Assembly: GCA_944472155.2 (NCBI GenBank)
Contig: OX235279.1
Location: 117,110,110 to 117,174,109, forward strand
Reading direction: 5' to 3'
DNA from: Trichobilharzia szidati
Lineage: Eukaryota; Platyhelminthes; Trematoda; Strigeidida; Schistosomatidae
Length of the DNA stretch: 64,000 nt
The translations under genes and the position numbers were made by a program. A model generated the notes under the pieces. It did not search any database and had not been told where the DNA came from. It saw only the letters and a list, made by a program, of their open reading frames with translations. Positions 38,690-52,104 of the stretch are shown piece by piece (positions within the stretch are counted from its first letter, which is position 1; each line of letters begins with the position of its first letter).

Positions 38690-38945
38690 TTAGTTAGAGA
38701 ACCATTGGAAAACCTGGGAGTACTGGACAGCTGTTTCGTCCTAGATTGGGACTCTTCATCAGTACGCACCCACCGGGATTCGAACCCAGGACCTTCTGGT
38801 TACAAGGCGAGCTCGTATGCCATTAAGCCACTGGGACCCGATCAAATGGCCCATGAATTCTAACTTCTGCCAATTCACGACATAGCGCGACCCCTAGCCA
38901 ATGTCTTCGGCGAGTATTTGTCCTCACGCCCGACCTAGAACGATT
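38690..38945 (-). repeat. Long SINE copy, tRNA-like head plus near-complete hammerhead
   Basis: Minus-strand order: a 5' segment ending gttagaattcatgggcc, shared with the copies at 53.2 and 57.1 kb; an A-box-like tggcttaatggcatacgag; B box gggttcgaatccc (38787-38775); the hammerhead domain (38765-38720); then the body aggttttccaatggttctc. The unit is a Pol III-type SINE containing a ribozyme-like fold, as known for schistosome Smalpha repeats. Confidence 0.82.
38720..38765 (-). ncRNA. Hammerhead ribozyme-like fold, C3 changed to A
   Basis: Minus strand: stem I GTACTG pairs perfectly with CAGTAC; the core is ATGAAGA where CTGANGA is expected; stem II is GTCC/GGAC closing the loop CAATCTA; then GAAAC; stem III is the self-complementary ACAGCTGT; the cleavage triplet is GTC, directly before CAGTAC. 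The only clear defect is A at C3, which in the schistosome hammerhead pairs with G8. Loss of that pair normally abolishes cleavage. Confidence 0.75.
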
Positions 38946-40789
38946 ATGGGACTTTTTTAAATCTGAATTCTGATTGATCGTCCAAGGTTACTGCAGTTTT
39001 GGCTATGATAGTTTAACTTTGCCGATCATTCCATTAACTAGATACACATCTTCCTTCCGCTGATGAACTGGAGGATGTTCAGTTTTTGAAGACATTTGAG
39101 GTTTGAAGGCAGTGATTAATACCAAGAAAGCACTTTTATTTTGTCTGCAAAGTGTGTTAGACTACATTTGAGCTGACGAAACATGATTTGATTCATAAGA
39201 GAAAAACTCTTATTGTAATTTCAGCACATTTATTATTAGTGAACTACTAGGTCGAAATCTAAGGAATCACAGATTCCATATTGTATAAATTACCGAAACA
39301 TTGCATTCACTAATCAGCATCACTAATGATCAATTATTTCCAAATCTGACTTCATAAAATAAGCCAGTCACGAACTCTTTTATACAAACATAAGGAAAGC
39401 AACTTCACTGAAAACATTTGTGACAGCTTTCAGAACTCATGAGCTCCAGCTCCGATTGCATTGGTAGCAGCATTAGAATTCGCAATTTGTATGAAATAAT
39501 TATCCAAGATTCCTCAGTTTTCACTGGTTCACAATAAAGCCTACCACAAAATCAATGTTCAGGTAGAAAACTAGGTAAAAAACTGAATATATGACTTCTG
39601 TTATATCGATTGTAACGAAAATATCAGTTTGTCAGTTTGTTAACTGAAAAAAAAATAGTGAAATGAAGCAAATAAAGTATGTAGGCAAAGTGGCATATTG
39701 AGATAGGATAAATAAATGCCACCTAACATATTTCTATGTAAATCAAATTCCTAAATGGTAATGATAACAAAGTGGGCTGAAAAAAATCTTCGTATCTCAG
39801 ATCTACGTATATTAGGTTTTAGTGGATACAGGTAATAATTTGTCGTACTTTGTGAAATAACAAGAATTGTGCGAAGAACTGCTGCTGCTGCTTACTAAAT
39901 AAAGAAAACTGAACTTATTGTGGGGAGTTCAGTTACTGGAATGCTTATCACTTGCATCCTTTATGTCAGAGAGACAGTTAATAAAGACGAAATCTTCAGC
40001 AAAACAGCAACCAGACAGACACATTCCCTTAGTAAAGAAATATGAAAAAATATACACCATTTAAATGAACTTACTAAAATTGAAAGTAAATTGAGTGCCT
40101 TCTATTAATCTTGTTCGACAAATTCATTTTTTTTCACTGTTTTTAATTAACATAAATGTACAGTTATCATTATAATTTGGATTCGGATTGCTCATATAGC
40201 CAAGTTTCATCAACTTGCACAGTAGTACAATCACCACTGCTGGATCTTGCTTTTATCTAAAGTAGATGACACCAGCTGTTGAGGTGTATTATTAGGAATT
40301 CAGAAAATACATCTTAAAGTAGTTATTCGAATTTAAGTCATGGCTTGTGGATTAAAATTGTACAATTTCGATTAACAGGATTAATTGGGAGGCAAGTTAG
40401 TTTATGAAGTGGAATGAAATTATTCCCTGTCTCATTCATTATCCTAATTAAAGCGATCATTGAAAAGTACTACTACAATGGATGCTTTTGTTAACCAATG
40501 AATATTCAGCTAAAATCTAAGTTATAGGTTGATTTGTGTCCTGTAATAAGCATAAGGGATTTTGTCTGACTTGGAGCATCCACTTCACCCTCAGCTTTCA
40601 CCTTGCATCTCCTCTAGTAAAACAAGAAGTAACTTCAGAAAACTGTATACTCGCACATCTAAGTATAAAAATTCTATGATACCATACTTGGCACGTATTT
40701 TATGTGATGAAAATAGCGTCAGGCAAGAATTGACTAACCTTTTTTCATCTAGTAAATAAACAATCTCCTCCATCCATCTTTATATACCT

Positions 40790-41275
40790 TCAAGTTTTAC
40801 TTTTATTATTTCTATTATATTTATGGTCCTGTTGATTCTTTGTTTTCACTTTCATAACTGCAAACACCAACTTATCTCTATGACTGCTGTAATCTTTGTT
40901 TTTTCCCTCACCATATCATGTAAACAGAACATCATATTCAATATTTTTAATCATGCAAGGATTTGTATACCGCATCGACAATACTGTGTGAAACAAGCCC
41001 ACGTCAATTTCCACTTGTATTATTATCATTACCTTAGCTGCTATCATTACTATTATTTCCATTTAAATGCTGCATGTTTTCTATTTTTCTTTATATTAAC
41101 CCTATTGTAAATGTAGAAAAATTTTCTGTGTGATTAATTTTATTTATAATTTGAGGAAATTAGATGCAATATTGTGATTAATGCTGAAAATTCCATTCTG
41201 TATCACAAGTACTGTTTTTGGAATAAAGTAAATCATTATTATTATTACTTTATTATTATTATGATTATAAGACAT
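40790..41275 (+). mobile_element. Probable non-LTR element 3' end with ATT-repeat tail
   Basis: T/C-rich non-coding sequence followed by ctgtttttggaataaagtaa and a (TTA)n tail at about 41230-41262. A UTR ending in a short tandem repeat is typical of RTE/CR1-type elements. No coding part remains. Confidence 0.45.
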
Positions 41276-42299
41276 GACACTGGTTGTGATAAACTGTGAA
41301 ATACTGGAGTCTGGGAAACATCAAAATTTGGTTCGTCGACTGAATAAAGACATTGTTGGAGGTTCTAGCTGTGGTTTTGAATGTGATGGTGGAGTCACAC
41401 GATGCAAAATAGCTAATTAATACTTCTGGTGTTTGGTCATCCTGCAGCTTACAGCTTTCTTTGCCAATATCATAGTTGTTGCCGCTATAGCTTACTATAA
41501 AAGATGTATCAAATTATCTTATTTTACATTCTCAGCGTTTGTATTTAAATAAAAAGAAAGGCGTTTGCAGGTAGATGCACGTATCATAAGCCCTCATTAG
41601 CCATGAAATGGTATGAGGGAAACAAAAGAAGTTACTTCAGTAATTCTACTAAGATGAAAGAAACCGTTTTAATGCATAGGGTAAGCCAGTTGTAGTCATG
41701 TGATAACATTCGCAATGAAAAACCTTTTTAAAAAGTAGGAAGTTCTTTTATGTGTGTGCACTTTAAAAATTAGTAACAAAATCTTTAAAAGATCTTAGTC
41801 CAGGCAATAACGCCAGCTGTTTAGGTATTGTCTAATGATAAAAACTGAAATTATCAGAGCCGAAACATTGGTATAATGCCTATGGACATAGTGGTTTCAA
41901 GTTACTTCGTGCACTGATGCAGTAAATAAGTCAGCTTCTACTTAAATCCATGCAAAGCTCAAAATTATCCTACTGGATAACAAAAAAGGTGGTTGTTTCC
42001 GTAGGAATTGTATGTATGTGATATCGAACCTTCTGTGACTTAAAGTTAAACATTAGGTGGAACTTATGGAAAAATTGTGTTTTCAGACAGAAGACGTTTT
42101 CAGTCTCTCCTTGTGCTGGTGACTGGATGTCTTTACTCTTTACTGCATTTTACTGAGTATTTTCTGGCTTTAACGTCTGCCCCCTTTGCTATAGTGCAGT
42201 TTCGCTTGTCTCTTTTTTCTGTCCTTTGAGTTGAAATTACCATATTGTTACTCAATTTATTAATTACTCATCCTATTATCCGTTTCTTGTATTTAATAC

Positions 42300-42400
42300 G
42301 TCGGTGGCACAGCGCTTAGGACGCTCGCCGACCATGCACATAATCCGGGTTTCTATCCCCTGGCGATGCACACCTGATATCAGTAGTCGGCCTGCTAAAT
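42300..42400 (+). repeat. tRNA-derived SINE head of a third type
   Basis: gtcggtggcacagcgcttagg and ccgggtttctatcccctgg look like tRNA A and B boxes at normal spacing. A full cloverleaf cannot be drawn (no clean acceptor stem), so a tRNA gene is unlikely. The following agtagtcggcctgctaaat is repeat-like body. Confidence 0.5.
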
Positions 42401-45400
42401 TTGGGCTACCGATATCATATGCTGGAAATTGCATAATTGTACCAAAATACTGTGTGGGATCAAGCTATAATTCAAAAAAGATAAATAACTCCTTCACCAT
42501 TGTATTCAAGTACTTACTTTTGTTTAAACGTGAAATCTCAAGGTATAAACTATTTAAGTGCAGTTTTTGAGGACTTTGTATTAAGTTTTTAGTCTCTTGT
42601 CAACAGTGTGTCACATTTTTAAGTGTGTTAGAATGGTTCTACACATAAACCTAGTAATTTACTTCGAGCTGAACGTGATTGATGAGAAACCAGTGAAATA
42701 ATTAAAAGTACTATCTCAATCCGCATAAAGTCTTGTCCTTGCTTTATTTTAAATTCATAAAAAGAAAAAATCGCATGAAGCAGTGAAATGATTAGTTCGG
42801 AGTTTTGTAGAGCTACTTTGAATAGGTGATACAATGAAAGTAGTCTTTACTTTAGGGTCTTTTATAGACGGTGCTATGCATATTTAGAAACTACTCTCCA
42901 ATGGTTGTATCTGCAGATGTAGCACACCTGTTTTATCAGATTTAATAAAAGCACATGTATAACTAAGCTTTCCTTGTGTCAACAGCTCATGAACGATTCA
43001 CCAACCTTTTGAACGTTGAATTCCAATACTACAGAGCTACAGGCCCAGTATCATAACAATGTTTCCAAATGATGCATTTATTCACAATATTTATACGACT
43101 GCATGTTGATTTTGAATTAAATATTCGTAAGCGCTCGTTGCTGTTACCTAGTAAAGTTTCAATAATTGCACTCACATTCCTGTAGGTCCACCTACATCAC
43201 ACTTTATTTTGTAAGCGTTTATAATTTACAGATTCGATGAATTTGTACTTTATGAGATGACAAACAAAAAGCGAGTTTTTTCATTAGGACATTTCCTGCC
43301 AATTCTCCACATTATTCAAAACAATCCCCTCAACCGCTTCGCTTGATGATGGAAACGTTTATGGAAATAAAAGATCAGCATTAACCCAAGTGAAATTATG
43401 ATTACCAATATTGTATTTAACTGTGTGATAGATGTGGTCAACACAAAGTGATGGATAACAATAACAGTGACTAGTGTTTAAAAAAATAAATCCTGCTGCA
43501 TATCTCATCTATTGAATAGATTTGCAAATCTGATTTATGAAACACAAAAGCCTCAAAAGTTTTAGCAACTTTGACTTGAACGTTGTTGTTTCATCTAAAC
43601 GAAAAGACAAACAAAATGCCTATTCTTCTTACTAATGAACACAGGATCGATATTTCAAAGTTCACTTATGAATACCGTGTTGTATAACACAATTCATACT
43701 GGTGGGATAGCTACTCATTGATAATAAAGGTGTTGAAGCTTTATGGTAAGTTGATGGTAGTTTTAGATCATGAGCTGGTGGTTTTCGATTCCCTGTCTGA
43801 GCGATAAAATGCCCGTCTTGTAACGTCACAGCATGGGTTTCGCTTCTTAGTATAGAGCTCAAAAGTTCTAAGCCAGAACAAACTACTTGTTCAGTAATTC
43901 CACTGTTATCTAACTTATCCCGTCTAATGGCGAAATCATACGTACTGTTTATGAAAATTATTTTATATTTTCACTTTACACGTTCTTATACACTGAAAAG
44001 TATATTTCTGTAGTTTTAAACTTGGTAGCTCTAATAATTTTCAAATTTTGGCTAAGCTGAGTTTTTTTATCAGTCAGAGTTGTTTTTTATTCTTACACTT
44101 TGCCATTTACTGTTTACTCTGAGAGTGTTACTGACACGTTAATTAATGTGAGCACGTGAAAAGTGATTAAAGCATGGGAAAAAATTTGAGTAACTACAAA
44201 TTCAAAATACAAATATTCATCATTACTGTATTGCAAACATTTGTAGTACAATCTAAGGTATGCAAGTTATTATACTGAAGTTTTTTTATCAAATGAATCA
44301 GTTCATCAGAAGCAGTTTCAGGACTAAGTTACAGTTTCCAATTGACCTCGAAAGCCCATGCAAATTAATGACAATACATTCACCAATATAGATATTTAAA
44401 AAGGAGCGAGACATAGGACTTCAAAATCATGGTTGGATGGTAAATTATTCGACTTTAAACGTAATTCTCCTAAACCTGATCTGGTATTTAACCCAAGTTC
44501 CCAAAAGCCAGAGTTGTCAAGTGAAACCAAAAAGGTATACAGCGCTTTTTGATTTCCATTAATTGTTAGGCTGATTCTAAGGCACTCTGAAACACAACTA
44601 AAACAGTTGATTCTTTCTCAGCTTTCTTAACTAGTTCAATTTCATGATATTGGATACCTTTAGGTTATAATTTAAGAGTGACACAGTTTATTCATTTTGA
44701 TAATCTCATTTCTCACCTTTTTAACACTGAACAACTTTATCTAAAATGATTTTCTAAGGCAGGAAACACATGTCGCTGTTAGTGGGTGGTCTGCATTATG
44801 TGTGAAATGGGCCTAAAAAAATTGAAAGCCGCATTACACTTAACGATCCCTAAGTGTGAATAAATAACTGAGTTACTGGTATTGTTTCTCATTATATAAA
44901 AAGCCTTGGACAATTAGTCCAAGGCTTAAGTAAACAGCGAATAAACTGATAAAAAATCTTTTCCATATGTCATATATATATATATTACTATTTTCTTTTA
45001 CACAGTTTACAAAACACGTTCACTTCAACCTCAATAATTTCATATTCTGATACGATGAATCAAAATACAGATTTTTTAGGTCATACATAAAATTATGTAT
45101 CCAAGATTGTATTGTAAATTTCCGTAACTTGAAAACTGATAGGGTGCCCATTACCAGTCTCACTACTAATGAATTCAGACTCAACAACTGCTGACACCTT
45201 GCATATATTCATGAATAAGCATGTCTGACGACTTTCAAGACAAACAAAACCAGATGTTGACCTTGATTTAATGTTCTGTAACTGGTATCAGTGGGTCGCC
45301 AAAATTTCCACTGTAAAGTTCTCCGATAGTAGGATAATATTGTGAATAAAAACATATTTGTTGAATTTTATCCCTATTCTTAAAGCATGTTACACTAGAA

Positions 45401-46690
45401 ACCAACTTTCAAGCGAATTAGCAATGAAGAATCGGACGTTCTCAAAAAATTGATGAATAATGGGTGGTTCGTGTACGTTTTATGTACATAGGAAAATGCT
45501 AGTTGACCACTTCGTTATAGAAGTTACTTTTACGAATTTAAGCGTTAAACTGGTGGCAGTGCTATTATCGATTAGCATTTATCATCTAGTCTTACATAAG
45601 GTCAGTCGTCTCCTAAACAGTATGGAAGTAGCTTGTGAGAGTTTATCTCGCATGTCTAGGTTTCGAGTATGCCTCGCTGCTGGATGTCTAAAATTTGAAT
45701 TAAGGTATCATGTTCGACCCAAGAATGCATTTGCCCAATGAGAAATATCCTAGGTAATACCAGATAATCCTTTAAGATGAGTTCTAAGTCTTGAAAATAC
45801 TTGGTGACAGTGGAAGCATAGTCTAGGTAAAGTCTTGCCAAGAAATTCAAATAAAAGTAATAAATCTTGTACACATTTAATGAATAAAGAAGATAATAAT
45901 AACTATTTTTATAATTCTTATTACACTGAACTATTTTTAGTAACCGATCATATCAATTAAATGGTTGCCTATGAAGGTTGTAATTACAGTAAACTGTAGG
46001 CGGTAACCATAACTATAATGTTGCAGTGTTTACATCTATTTTAAAGTTATAATTTCTAAAAACCCGCTGATGATCATTAGTAAGTTATAAACAGGAATGT
46101 AAAAACGGTATTGATTTTATTGTTTGATCTAAAATTGGGAATACACAACATGGAACAGCATTCTTCTGAGTTCTAACTAGTACAAAAAGACAAGATGTAT
46201 TTGCTTACATGCTTTGCGTGTCTGCAGCCTTCAGAAAATTAGTTTCTCCTCTGAAAGTAGAATACATGGCATTCAAAGCCACAGTCAACTACTAGCACAT
46301 ATTCTATTCGTGTCTGATTAGCGTTTCTCAGGAGTGACTTAGGCAAGCTGGTTAATCATTCAAATAAAACTTGAGCAACAATAACCATACAAAAATATCA
46401 TCAATTACTGAGCTCAATTCTTCAAATGAAGTTAACTCAAGACATAATTGTAAAAACGATTAACCAAGTATTTCTACTTAAATTTATCTAAACATACACA
46501 CCTAACCCCATTTCTCCGAACTTCATTTTCATTCTGGTCCGTATTATTCATGTCATTAATTTACATTTGCTTTGTTTGACTTCACAGCAGGTTTTTGCAC
46601 AAAATGGTAAAAACCGGTATATAATCTAGCAGCTAGGCAGCAATACATGACCAATTTTTCCTCAGGCCCCTTTCAACAATCTAATCCATC
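42400..46690. other. Intergenic stretch without recognised genes
   Basis: Open frames here have no coding character. Around 43783-43800 ggttttcgattccctg resembles a B box, and 43345-43378 has ttgatgatggaaacg followed by ggaaataaa, of the kind seen in Penelope tails. An (AT)n run lies at about 44969. Confidence 0.4.
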
Positions 46691-46715
46691 ATCACAATTG
46701 ATGTAGAGTACAACC

Positions 46716-47008
46716 TTGGAGAGTGGGTCTTGGTGTTCTGACTACTTTATATCTCCTGATGAACTTGTCTGGATAATTGTTATCAACCAGAGTTTGTGTC
46801 AACTTTCTTTCTTCTTCATCAAGTGTGTCTTCAATGCATATTTGTTGAATTCTACTGAAGAGGCACCTTACTAAGACTCTTTTATTGCACTGAAGACACA
46901 CTTGATAAAGGAGAAAGAAAGTTGACACAAACTCTGGTTGATAACAATTATCCAGACAAGTTTATCAGGAGATATAAAGTAGTCAGAACACCGAGACCCA
47001 CTCTCCAA
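46716..47008. repeat. Palindrome: inverted duplication of a Penelope-like RT fragment
   Basis: 118-bp arms (46716-46833 and 46891-47008) match at 114 positions in inverted orientation, around a 57-bp spacer. Both arms encode the same peptide outward (ERKLTQTLVDNNYPDKFI), so this is not a simple hairpin element but a duplicated coding piece. Confidence 0.85.
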
Positions 47009-47110
47009 CTGGCCCCTAAGAAAGACGTGTACATCAAGCAGATAATATTTGCATTTTTCAGTCAAAGTAAATCTAGCTGACTTTATACTGTCTCATCATA
47101 TCTAAGTTTC
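46716..47110. mobile_element. Penelope-like element RT C-terminal remnants, both strands
   Basis: The minus strand 46890-46716 reads NKRVLVRCLFSRIQQICI, EDTLDEEERKLTQTL, then VDNNYPDKFIRRYKVVR, matching the Penelope RT end (KR.lv..L..RA..I ... L...L..NgYP..fI). The plus strand 46891-47110 repeats the second part, then continues LAPKKDVYIKQIIFAFF, resembling the next family segment (..Kkvyi.LpF). Two copies facing away from each other, both truncated. Confidence 0.75.
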
Positions 47111-50100
47111 TTGCGAGAACTACCGCGATGAATAAAAATGGTGAAATTTATTCTGGATTAATTTTGTTATAAGTAGAAAAACACGGGCCTAAATTTATAA
47201 CTCAATAACTGAATACTCCACTGTGGAGTAGTTTAACGAAACTGGGACTAACGCTTCCCTAGATTTACATTTTTAAATAAGTATATTTTGATTACTTGCA
47301 AAAATAAAATTTCGCTGCTCATTAGCTTCCAAATGGATTCACCAAATCTCTAATGATATATGTTGCTGATAGACTTAACTGTATTGAACTTTGGAGTAGA
47401 TGACATTAATTAATAGTGGTTCCGCGTTTCAGGTTAACAAACCTACAGATAAGGAAGTAATAGATTCCACCATGTCAACTGACAGTTGACAGGATGAATA
47501 CAAGGCACCTATCTTGTCATGGCTCACGCAAGCAATTGTTTATATTTAGCTGAAACTCTGGTAATATGTTCCATGGTCTTGATACTTTACTAGTGATAAC
47601 AAGTATCTTTGATTCAGACTAACCTCACAAAGCATCACTCAGAGAAATATATTACTCACTGACATCTTTTCCGGCACAACTCACTGCGCAAAGTCAAGTC
47701 ACTTTTGACATGATTATTACCAGCAGTTAGTAAAACTCGGAGCTTCATCCTCACATAAAGCTATATCACACTGTGTTATGTGAAATAATTTATACTATTA
47801 TGAATTCTACTCTACTAAAGTGCCTAAGTTCTAGTTTCACATGTACATCAAAAAATTGCAAAACAGTAAATTGAGACACTTCATTCTTTCATTCTAATTT
47901 CGAGTGTTAGGTTTTGCAGAACCTTGAGAAATAGATCATGAGGCCTAGCCGGAAATCTGTGTTGAAGTGAAGCATAATGAAAACAGTTTTTAAAAAGATC
48001 CTGACAGAAAAACAAGAATGGTTAGATTCACTTCAAAACGCCAATGAAAAATAAAATCTTTTATCCCTCCTGATAATATAAAGCCTTTAAAAAATCTAAC
48101 TTTTTTTAATAGTTGTGTATCCCACAAAATTAATCAACATTTTCATTTGCTGTTGATTTAAGAACCTTCACATTCTTTTCGGAAATTATAAGGAATTACT
48201 GAATTTAAACTAAAGTTACATTTTACCAGACTTATTCTAATTACTTTGTCGATTATTTTGCCAAGTGCTTGATTTTTTGTGAATCAGACATTGCCATAAC
48301 ATCTTTCTCAAACATAATGACCAGTCTTTTACAAAGTCATTTGATTAGTATTTAAGCCGATATGTAATGTAAACTTAAAAATTAATAAAAGTAATACCTT
48401 CAGTTAGTAAACCGCCTGCCGGGCAAATGAAGTTGAAAACATTTAAATTCATGTGACAATGCCTACGTGAAGCAACTTGCTTACCTGAAATCTGAATCTA
48501 TGAAGTCTTTGCTGCTACTGCTAAAGGTTCGAATTTTTGGATAACCACAAACACAGTGTAACAAACATCTGATATTGGTAGTTGCAGGAGCATTTGCTGA
48601 CACTCATTAGCAAAACCAGATCATAAGTATGAAATGCTATGGTTACCATTCTTACAAGTGACACGGCCGTTCAGGCCACGACCCTCTCTTTGTGGAACTG
48701 AAATTTACTACCACTGAATAATCGATCTACTCCACTAATTTTAGTTGTTAGAAATTGAGTGATCAATCAGACGTCCAACATGATCAACAAGCCAACTGAA
48801 ATCGACAGTCGGCTCTTCACCATACTTTATCGATTAAATAGCTGAAGACTGGACAACACAAGCCGCTAATCCCCAATCAAGTAAGGCTATGTCAGCGTGA
48901 TAATCACTGAACTGTAAGATATCAGATGTAGTCAGTAATGCCGTCTTCACAGCTCACTGCTAAAGAGTCCTCAATTATATAGAAGTAAAGCATTTTTAGA
49001 TGTCTGAATCAAATTCAGACATTATGATATGAAAAACGTTAGGCATTCAGTTAATCCTGTCCCTTGTTTTTAATGGTCTTTTTTCCCAAAGAATGAAATT
49101 GTAAATACGATGACTCTTACTAACACTTGGCTGTGTATTTCTAAGTGCTTAAGTTTGGATGTTTCTGAGTAAATATTTTTACAAGCATCATATGCTAAGC
49201 ATTGGACAAAAGAATATAGGCGAACACAGCTTGTACTTTGGTCTGTGACTTCTTTCAATTTTGCCTCATAATCAGTAATTTACGGTTTCAACTTCACTGA
49301 TATGTGTGCAGGACAAGGAATGGAAATAACTGCTATCAATGAAATGTAAAGTTAACTGCTTGTTGATGCAAATTGACCTAATGGTTTGAAGAAATCATAG
49401 TTGCCGGAAAAAACAGATGGGCAAATTCGATTTAGCTGTAATTTTCAATTATGCTGTCATCAGTACCCGTGGACTACAGAGAGATCTGTATATAAAAAGG
49501 GGTAGTGATTTAAATCAGTAATAGTTATCTTCAACTGTAATCAAGCTTCAAATGCTAACCATATCACAAGGATTTTTGTATCTGACTTCTTAATGAGTAA
49601 AACAACACTTAATTTTGCTAAACACAACTGTATGTTAGGATGGTATTTAGATGCTTATCTGATGCAACTACTAAGACCTGAAGTCTGTTAGCTAACGTGG
49701 AGTGTTTTAAATTTCAATGTGATAAGAATTGAAACTTTTTAATTTTTTATTCATTTCTTTCTTCACTGAAGTGTTTGTTATTCGTTGTTTGCACCTCCAT
49801 CATTATCTGAATATGACAGACTTTCTTTGCAATTACTGAAGTATTTTCACTATCATCAAATGGTCTGCTGAGTTTTCTAGGTCAAAATAGATTTCTTTCC
49901 ACCTCATCTAAACGGTATTTACATCTTTAGGCTGGCAAAAACATATAGCATTTAACATGTGGCTTATTATTCCCTATTTTCGGAGGCTGCTTGCAACAGT
50001 AATTAAAAGGTTTGAACTGTTTTAAGCATTTTTTAATGATTTGCATGAACTTTTAATGTAGACTTAGTATAATATAAGATTTCTGAGTAAATAAGACAAG

Positions 50101-51497
50101 TACAAAGTAGTCATACATGTAAAAAGTTATATCTGAGTGGTTCTAACGTTCGGTTCACCAGTACCTCCATTGTTAATCAATTTGTTTATACATTGATCAG
50201 AGACAAGTGAAATAATGAGACATCGTATCCCTTCAAGGATGTGACTGTTACAATACGTTTGTTTTCATTCAGATTTTTAACTGATAAGTGTTGCCTTCTG
50301 TATAAAGCGTTGAATTCAATTCACGTAAACTGACATTTCTGTAATGCTTCTTTTGAAGACGCTTATATCTTCAAGTCAAGAAAACTATTTTCAGAAAACT
50401 AACACCTTCATAAGAACGCCTTGATCATAACCTTGAACGCTGCTTGACCACCAAATAAACGGCTTCTGGGATTCTGATCAACATACCTAAGTACTTTATT
50501 ACGTGGGAAGAGCAGAAAAACATATTCGGAATGGGCTCCAGCTACTCTTGGATTAAATAGTCATCCTGAAACCTTCGTAAGAATGTATTTAAAATGTTTT
50601 TCACTATGGTTGCTTGTCTTAAGGCAACATAAGAGGAAAGGACAAGAATTCTCAAAATCAGCACATAAATATGTATCTTCATGCGATGAACACCATACAC
50701 TGAAAAGGGTTAAGGAAATAATAGTTGAAAAAGACAGTAGAATTGTGTGTGAAACAGAATTTGATTATTTCAACGCTGTAAATGTATAAGTAACTGCCAG
50801 GAGTAAAACGACTATGAAGTATATCTCAAAATTAGTAACAGAAACGTCAGTAAATTCGAAGAGTTAGAGAAACAGGACACAAAATTGATTTTGGTGAGAC
50901 CAAGGTTCTGTAAAAATATTTTGGTTCAGGTAAAGAAAATCGACTGCAGAGGCCGTACATAAAGGAATTATTCTAAATAATTTGAATAGACAGAACGGCA
51001 GCTCACTGGTCGATACATGATTAGCTCTGGTCAATAAATGAGGCAAATTCTTTTCATTAATATAATTGTCTTGATTTTTTCTATTTCCTATAGCAACGCG
51101 TGCTCATATTGAGATTTCCAGTGTTATTCATTGTCGGCATACGTAATTAACATATCAAGTGACACATCACAAGTACTTTAACATATTTATACAATTTTAT
51201 TTCAACAAGCAGAAAAGTTTTAGGTGTCTTTTTACCCATACATTTCATTTTATATTACTGTCTTCCTTATATTTTGTTAACCGGAAATATAAGACAGTTA
51301 CAATAACAACGTGACACCAATTGGTTAAACAGGTTTATTTAGAAATAAATGCAGCAATATGTAGTAAAAGTTATGACAAAAAACTGTCAAAGAATCTGTG
51401 TGTAAAGGTTATTACTACAGCTTTAATTCTACTCGGGCATAAGTCTCGAACTCAAGTATAGCGGATATGTAATAGTCAGACAAATAATGACCAATCA
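47111..51497. other. Intergenic stretch, one family A fragment, otherwise unrecognised
   Basis: Apart from 47764-47840 I see no known element. 48640-48960 is more GC-balanced than its surroundings (cacggccgttcaggccacg) but shows no open frame or repeat partner in the window. Confidence 0.35.
47764..47840 (+). repeat. Dispersed repeat family A copy, diverged
   Basis: tatcacactgtgttatgtga, ttctactctactaaagtgcc, taagttctag: 3' half, with about one change in six. Confidence 0.55.
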
Positions 51498-51540
51498 TAT
51501 GAATAAACTTCATGCAATTCTTCCCATTAATAAACTTGAA

Positions 51541-52104
51541 CAAAGCAAGAACAACAATTGTACCAGGATAATATGAGCTCATCTTTTATTATTTCGAGGA
51601 TTCTTCTCAACTTGTTTAGAAAACTCTACTCACTCATCTAAACATGACTCACCCTATCTTGTTCTTTTCTCTTCCCTTTTTTTCTATTGGCTATTAGATA
51701 AAGCATTTTCTTTAGTTACGTAATCTACCTTTTTGTTATGCTCTGTCTAGCTAAACCTTGTTGCTACACATATATATATATATGCAACTCTGTTTTTGTT
51801 TCCAAGTCTAATTGCCTAATTATTCTATAAATATTTATAAACTGTCAAATATTGATCACAGTTCATTTGAATTATTCTATAAATAGTCACTGTTTGTAAC
51901 TCTTAATTAGTTCAATCATTCCGGACTAATGTTACTTTTACTTCCTACCAATTACTCCTTGTGATCGTGGAAAAGTATGTTCAAATCTTAAATGTAATGT
52001 AATTCACATTTTTTATCGTTCAGGTTGTAACCAGTTGAGAAGAATCCTCGAAATAATAAAAGATGAGCTCATATTATCCTGGTACAATTGTTGTTCTTGC
52101 TTTG
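51541..52104. repeat. Fold-back element with identical 72-bp inverted repeats
   Basis: 51541-51612 and 52033-52104 are exact inverted copies. The 420-bp interior is T/C-rich and non-coding with a (TA)n run. CATATGAATAAACTT occurs just outside on both sides (51498-51512 and 52107-52121), a possible 15-bp target duplication, though the left copy lies 28 bp from the arm. Confidence 0.85.

Noticed and set aside
38775..38850. Possible functional tRNA gene on the minus strand
   Set aside because: The B box is perfect, but no matching acceptor stem or full cloverleaf can be drawn, and the sequence continues into a SINE.
40823..41110. 95-residue frame rich in Tyr, His and Phe
   Set aside because: Low-complexity translation of a T/C-rich repeat tract.
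41845..41885. Hammerhead-like ctgaaattatcagagccgaaac
   Set aside because: Lacks a proper core after CTGA and any stem II pairing.
42304..42375. Possible tRNA gene on the plus strand
   Set aside because: Box A and B spacing fits, but the acceptor arms do not pair, so I call it a tRNA-derived SINE head.
45460..45741. 93-residue open frame MGGSCTFYVHRK..
   Set aside because: No recognisable motif, no splice context and no codon bias; probably chance.
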